Part shown: piece by piece, positions 15,265 to 17,421 of the stretch | Layout of the letters: each line of letters begins with the position of its first letter | Position numbering within the stretch: position 1 is the stretch's first letter | DNA from: Gammaproteobacteria bacterium | GTDB lineage: Bacteria; Pseudomonadota; Gammaproteobacteria; Pseudomonadales; M0112 | DNA length: 17,421 nucleotides | Direction: 5' to 3' | Assembly: GCA_006227085.1 (NCBI GenBank) | Contig: SBFY01000111.1 | Span: 1 to 17,421, forward strand | Translations under genes and position numbers: made by a program | Notes under the pieces: model-generated | Databases searched by the model: none | Told to the model about the DNA's origin: nothing | The model's input: the letters and a program-made list of their open reading frames with translations, nothing else

Positions 15265-16443
15265 TTAATCCACGCCGAGAATGATACCGCTGGTCGGTAC
15301 ACCGGTGCCGGCAGTCACCAGCACATGCTCGACATTCGCCACCTGGTTGACGCTGTGACCGCGAATCTGGCGCACGCCTTCGGCAATGCCGTTCATGCCA
15401 TGGATATACGCTTCGCCCAATTGGCCACCATGCGTATTGATCGGCAGCCGACCGCTCATGGTGTGCTGGCCATCACGCAGGAAATCTTTCGCCTCACCGC
15501 GTTTGCAGAAACCGTATTCTTCCAGTTGTGTCAGCACGAACGGTGTGAAGTGATCGTAAATCACCGCGGTCTGGATATCATCCGGCGTTAAACCCGATTG
15601 CTGGTACAACTGCCGTGCTACCAATCCGCATTCGCTCAAATGCGTGATGTCGGGCCGATAGAACGTGGTCATCATTTGCGGATCGTCCATCGCACCTTGG
15701 GCGGCCCCTCTGATGATGGCCGGCTTCTGTTTGAGGTCACGGGCGCGTTCAGTGGTGGTGATCACGCAGGCCACTGCCCCGTCGGATTCCTGGCAGCAGT
15801 CGAGCAGCCGCAGCGGTTCGCAAATCCAGCGGCTGTTCTGGTGGTCTTCCAGCGTAATCGGTTTCTGGTAGAACCAGGCATTGGGATTATTGGCTGCCAT
15901 CGCACGACCATGCACGGATACACGACCGAAGTCTTCCGTGGTGGCACCGTACTGATGCAAATAGCGTTGCGCGCACATGGCCACCCACGAAGCGGGTGTC
16001 ACCAAGCCGTGTGGGATATACCAGCCGTAATTCACGGTTTCAAAGCGCGGGTCAGGTACCGTGTCCTGCATGCCGGTACCGAAACGGTATTGCGAGCGCT
16101 CGTTCATGGCGCGATACACCACCACGACCTCGCACACACCGGTCGCCACCGCCATCGCCGCTTGCTGGATCGGGCCACAGGCCGCACCGCCGCCATAGTG
16201 AATGCGCGAGAACAGTTTCAGCTCTTTGCCGCCAATCAACCGGAAAACCTCGATCTCCGGGTTGTTATCCATCGTGTAGGTACTGATGCCATCGACTTCG
16301 GAAGGGTCAATACCGGCATCGGCCAAGGCCGATAGCACACACTCCACCGCCAACTGCATTTCGCTGCGGCCGGAATTCTTGGAAAACTCGGTGGCACCGA
16401 TGCCGACGATGGCCGCCTTGCCACTGAATGAACGCTCGCTCAT
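15265..16443 (-). CDS. Ltp2-like steroid side-chain aldolase of the thiolase superfamily
   Basis: The 392-residue protein has a thiolase fold of the SCP-x/lipid-transfer type but not the thiolase nucleophile: the region normally holding the reactive Cys reads HYGGGAACGPIQ (82-93). Ltp2 enzymes use this fold for retro-aldol cleavage of 17-hydroxy steroid side-chain CoA thioesters, giving a 17-ketosteroid and propionyl-CoA. Tyr296 in YDHFTPF and Tyr346 in GEAYIHG are 50 residues apart, as I recall for the catalytic pair Tyr294/Tyr344 of the characterised actinobacterial Ltp2. INTHGGQLGEAY carries the HGG motif. The ATG overlaps the ChsH1-like stop (ATGA). Ltp2 needs a DUF35 partner, and one is encoded two genes upstream. 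A related acyl-CoA aldolase with a non-steroid substrate is the main alternative. Confidence 0.85.
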   Translation of the reverse strand: MSERSFSGKAAIVGIGATEFSKNSGRSEMQLAVECVLSALADAGIDPSEVDGISTYTMDNNPEIEVFRLIGGKELKLFSRIHYGGGAACGPIQQAAMAVATGVCEVVVVYRAMNERSQYRFGTGMQDTVPDPRFETVNYGWYIPHGLVTPASWVAMCAQRYLHQYGATTEDFGRVSVHGRAMAANNPNAWFYQKPITLEDHQNSRWICEPLRLLDCCQESDGAVACVITTTERARDLKQKPAIIRGAAQGAMDDPQMMTTFYRPDITHLSECGLVARQLYQQSGLTPDDIQTAVIYDHFTPFVLTQLEEYGFCKRGEAKDFLRDGQHTMSGRLPINTHGGQLGEAYIHGMNGIAEGVRQIRGHSVNQVANVEHVLVTAGTGVPTSGIILGVD

Positions 16444-16865
16444 ACCGCTTCCCCTTCATACAGTGCCACCAGCACCGTTCCGGTCACATGATTGCCCAGG
16501 CTGTTCTTGCCGGTCACGGCCACTTCAATCAAGCGCTCATCGCCTTCGATGCGCTTGTCTTTCACTTCACCGTTCAAGGTCATGTGGTCACCGACATAGT
16601 TCGGCACCCCCAAACGGATGTTCACGCGTTTCAATTCACCGCCGGGGCCTGTCCAGTCGGTGATGTAACGCCCTACCAGGCCATTGGTGGTGAGGATGTT
16701 CATGAAAATGTCTTTCGACCCCAGCTCAATCGCACGGGCTTTGTCATGGTGCACATCCTGGTAATCGCGGCTGGCAATGGCACCGCCGACGATCAACTTG
16801 GCCGACACATCAATCGGCAGCTCCGGCAAGGCATCGCCAATGTTCACGGCATCAAACGACAGCAT
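16440..16865 (-). CDS. ChsH1-like MaoC-family hydratase subunit
   Basis: The protein, 141 residues from the ATG at 16865, is a small MaoC-type hotdog. The block ASRDYQDVHHDKARAIELGSKDIF, split here as ASRDYQDVHHD and GSKDIFMNIL, and the following GLVGRYITDW closely match recalled Mycobacterium tuberculosis ChsH1 (ATRDFQDVHHD, GSKDIFVNIL, GLVQRYVTDW). Asp and His of the hydratase motif are five residues apart. ChsH1 works with the MaoC half of ChsH2 to hydrate the 17(20) double bond of the steroid propenoyl-CoA side chain. AAGGGGG lies 7 bases before the chosen ATG; a GTG at 16871 that overlaps the DUF35 stop is the alternative but is too near to that ribosome site. The stop overlaps the Ltp2-like ATG. 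Confidence 0.88.
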   Translation of the reverse strand: MLSFDAVNIGDALPELPIDVSAKLIVGGAIASRDYQDVHHDKARAIELGSKDIFMNILTTNGLVGRYITDWTGPGGELKRVNIRLGVPNYVGDHMTLNGEVKDKRIEGDERLIEVAVTGKNSLGNHVTGTVLVALYEGEAV

Positions 16866-16867
16866 GC

Positions 16868-17278
16868 TCACGCCCCCTTGCCTGCCGGCTGGAAAAACGC
16901 CAACCGCAAACCGGGTTCGACTTCCTCGATCACCACTTCCACGGCCGTGCCGATGGTGACTTCCCGATCGCCGAAATTAACGAGGCGACCGACAATGCGT
17001 GTGCCTTCTTCCAGGTCAATCAACCCAATCGGGTTCGGTTTATCAAACACCGGGATATCCGGATGATGCATTTTCACAAAACTGTGGATGGTGCCTTTGC
17101 CGCTTGATGCCACGGTGTCCCATTCAAACGAATGGCAGTGCTGGCAGACCGGCCCCGGCGGATGACGCAAGGTCTTGCAGGCCTTGCAACGCTGGATCAG
17201 CAGCTGGCCATGCTTGAGCCCTTCCCAGAAGAACTCGGTGTCTTTATTGATGCCGGGTTTCGGCCATGCATTTGCCAT
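16868..17278 (-). CDS. DUF35 zinc-ribbon/OB-fold acyl-CoA-associated protein (ChsH2 C-terminal equivalent)
   Basis: The 136-residue protein has the DUF35 layout: an N-terminal helix with FFWEGLKHGQLLIQRC, a rubredoxin-like zinc ribbon with Cys31, Cys34, Cys45 and Cys48, then an OB-fold starting near KGTIHSFVKMHHP and containing PNPIGLIDLEEGTRIVG. In actinobacterial ChsH2 this domain is fused behind a MaoC domain and forms the platform for Ltp2; here it is an independent gene. TGAGGA lies 6 bases before the ATG, and the gap to the upstream MaoC gene is 9 bp. The likely role is to bind the Ltp2-like aldolase and help present the acyl-CoA. Stand-alone DUF35 proteins also pair with other thiolase-fold enzymes, so the partner is inferred from position. 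Confidence 0.88.
   Translation of the reverse strand: MANAWPKPGINKDTEFFWEGLKHGQLLIQRCKACKTLRHPPGPVCQHCHSFEWDTVASSGKGTIHSFVKMHHPDIPVFDKPNPIGLIDLEEGTRIVGRLVNFGDREVTIGTAVEVVIEEVEPGLRLAFFQPAGKGA
16873..16879 (-). promoter_or_regulatory. Ribosome binding site that sets the ChsH1-like start
   Basis: AAGGGGG on the minus strand is 7 bases before the ATG at 16865 and only one base before the alternative GTG at 16871. The spacing favours the ATG. Confidence 0.5.
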
Positions 17279-17287
17279 GATGATTCC

Positions 17288-17421
17288 TCAGGAAGCGGAT
17301 GGCGCCTTGAACTTGAGCAAGCGGAAACGCATTTCCGCCACTTTCTCGTCATGCTGGTTGAAGAAGGTCCACAGTTCGGTAATGAAATACCCTTCGCCAA
17401 GCGCAGTCTGCTTGCGATCGG
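17288..17421 (-). CDS. MaoC/FAS1-like dehydratase, C-terminal end (ChsH2 N-terminal equivalent)
   Basis: A reading frame enters from the right edge and ends at a TGA 9 bp before the DUF35 start. The visible 43 residues begin DRKQTALGEGYFITELWTF and end EMRFRLLKFKAPSAS. The TALGEGYF and RFRLLKF segments are typical of the last strands of the FAS1-like dehydratase/MaoC domain that forms the first half of actinobacterial ChsH2. In ChsH2 the chain would run on into DUF35; here a stop codon and a fresh ribosome site and ATG intervene. With the ChsH1-like protein it should complete the heteromeric hydratase. The start and catalytic part lie outside the window. Confidence 0.72.
   Translation of the reverse strand, partial: DRKQTALGEGYFITELWTFFNQHDEKVAEMRFRLLKFKAPSAS

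Noticed and set aside
15598..16335. 245-residue open frame on the plus strand inside the Ltp2-like gene
   Set aside because: It lies antisense to a strongly conserved coding region, has a His/Arg-rich translation and no ribosome site or recognisable domain.

Overview
The window looks like a chromosomal segment of an aerobic gammaproteobacterium. The strongest sign is the order dnaQ, rnhA, a YafS-like methyltransferase, gloB, mltD, which matches the Escherichia coli neighbourhood except for orientation details. It is joined by nhaB (Na+/H+ antiport, common in marine or halotolerant species) and the start of a ChpA/PilL-like chemotaxis kinase. GC content appears moderate, in the mid-50s by eye. 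I cannot name the genus.

Layout. 1-527 (minus): N-terminal fragment of a ChpA/PilL-type hybrid kinase. 695-2209 (plus): nhaB. 2215-4122 (minus): methyltransferase, rnhA and dnaQ, tightly coupled. 4198-6662 (plus): gloB and mltD, overlapping. 6666-8848 (minus): a glutathione S-transferase-like gene followed by a class 3 aldehyde dehydrogenase. 8952-10007 (plus): a secreted trypsin-like protease with a DUF4124 domain and a long charged insertion. 10011-17421 (minus): nine genes of CoA-thioester chemistry, two of them separated from their neighbours by rho-independent terminators.

The last 4 kb is the most interesting part. Reading along the minus strand it holds a MaoC-type hydratase (C-terminal end only), a DUF35 zinc-ribbon/OB-fold protein, a ChsH1-like MaoC protein, an Ltp2-like thiolase-fold aldolase, an NAD-dependent epimerase-like protein and a PaaI-type thioesterase. 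Junctions are ATGA or GTGA overlaps or gaps of 14 bp or less. The order chsH2, chsH1, ltp2 is the one used by actinobacteria to hydrate and retro-aldol cleave the last three-carbon piece of the sterol side chain. Here ChsH2 appears as two separate proteins. Downstream come a stand-alone NodN/MaoC-like gene, a thiolase whose His and second Cys positions match the steroid thiolase FadA5, and an MFE-2/Hsd4A-like short-chain dehydrogenase. Together they could supply hydration, dehydrogenation, thiolysis and aldol cleavage for a steroid (bile acid or sterol) side chain. The acyl-CoA dehydrogenases expected in such a pathway are not in the window and would be looked for beyond 17421.

No tRNA, rRNA, CRISPR array, insertion sequence or phage gene was seen. 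No stretch longer than 300 bases lacks a gene; the longest gap is 12693-12976.
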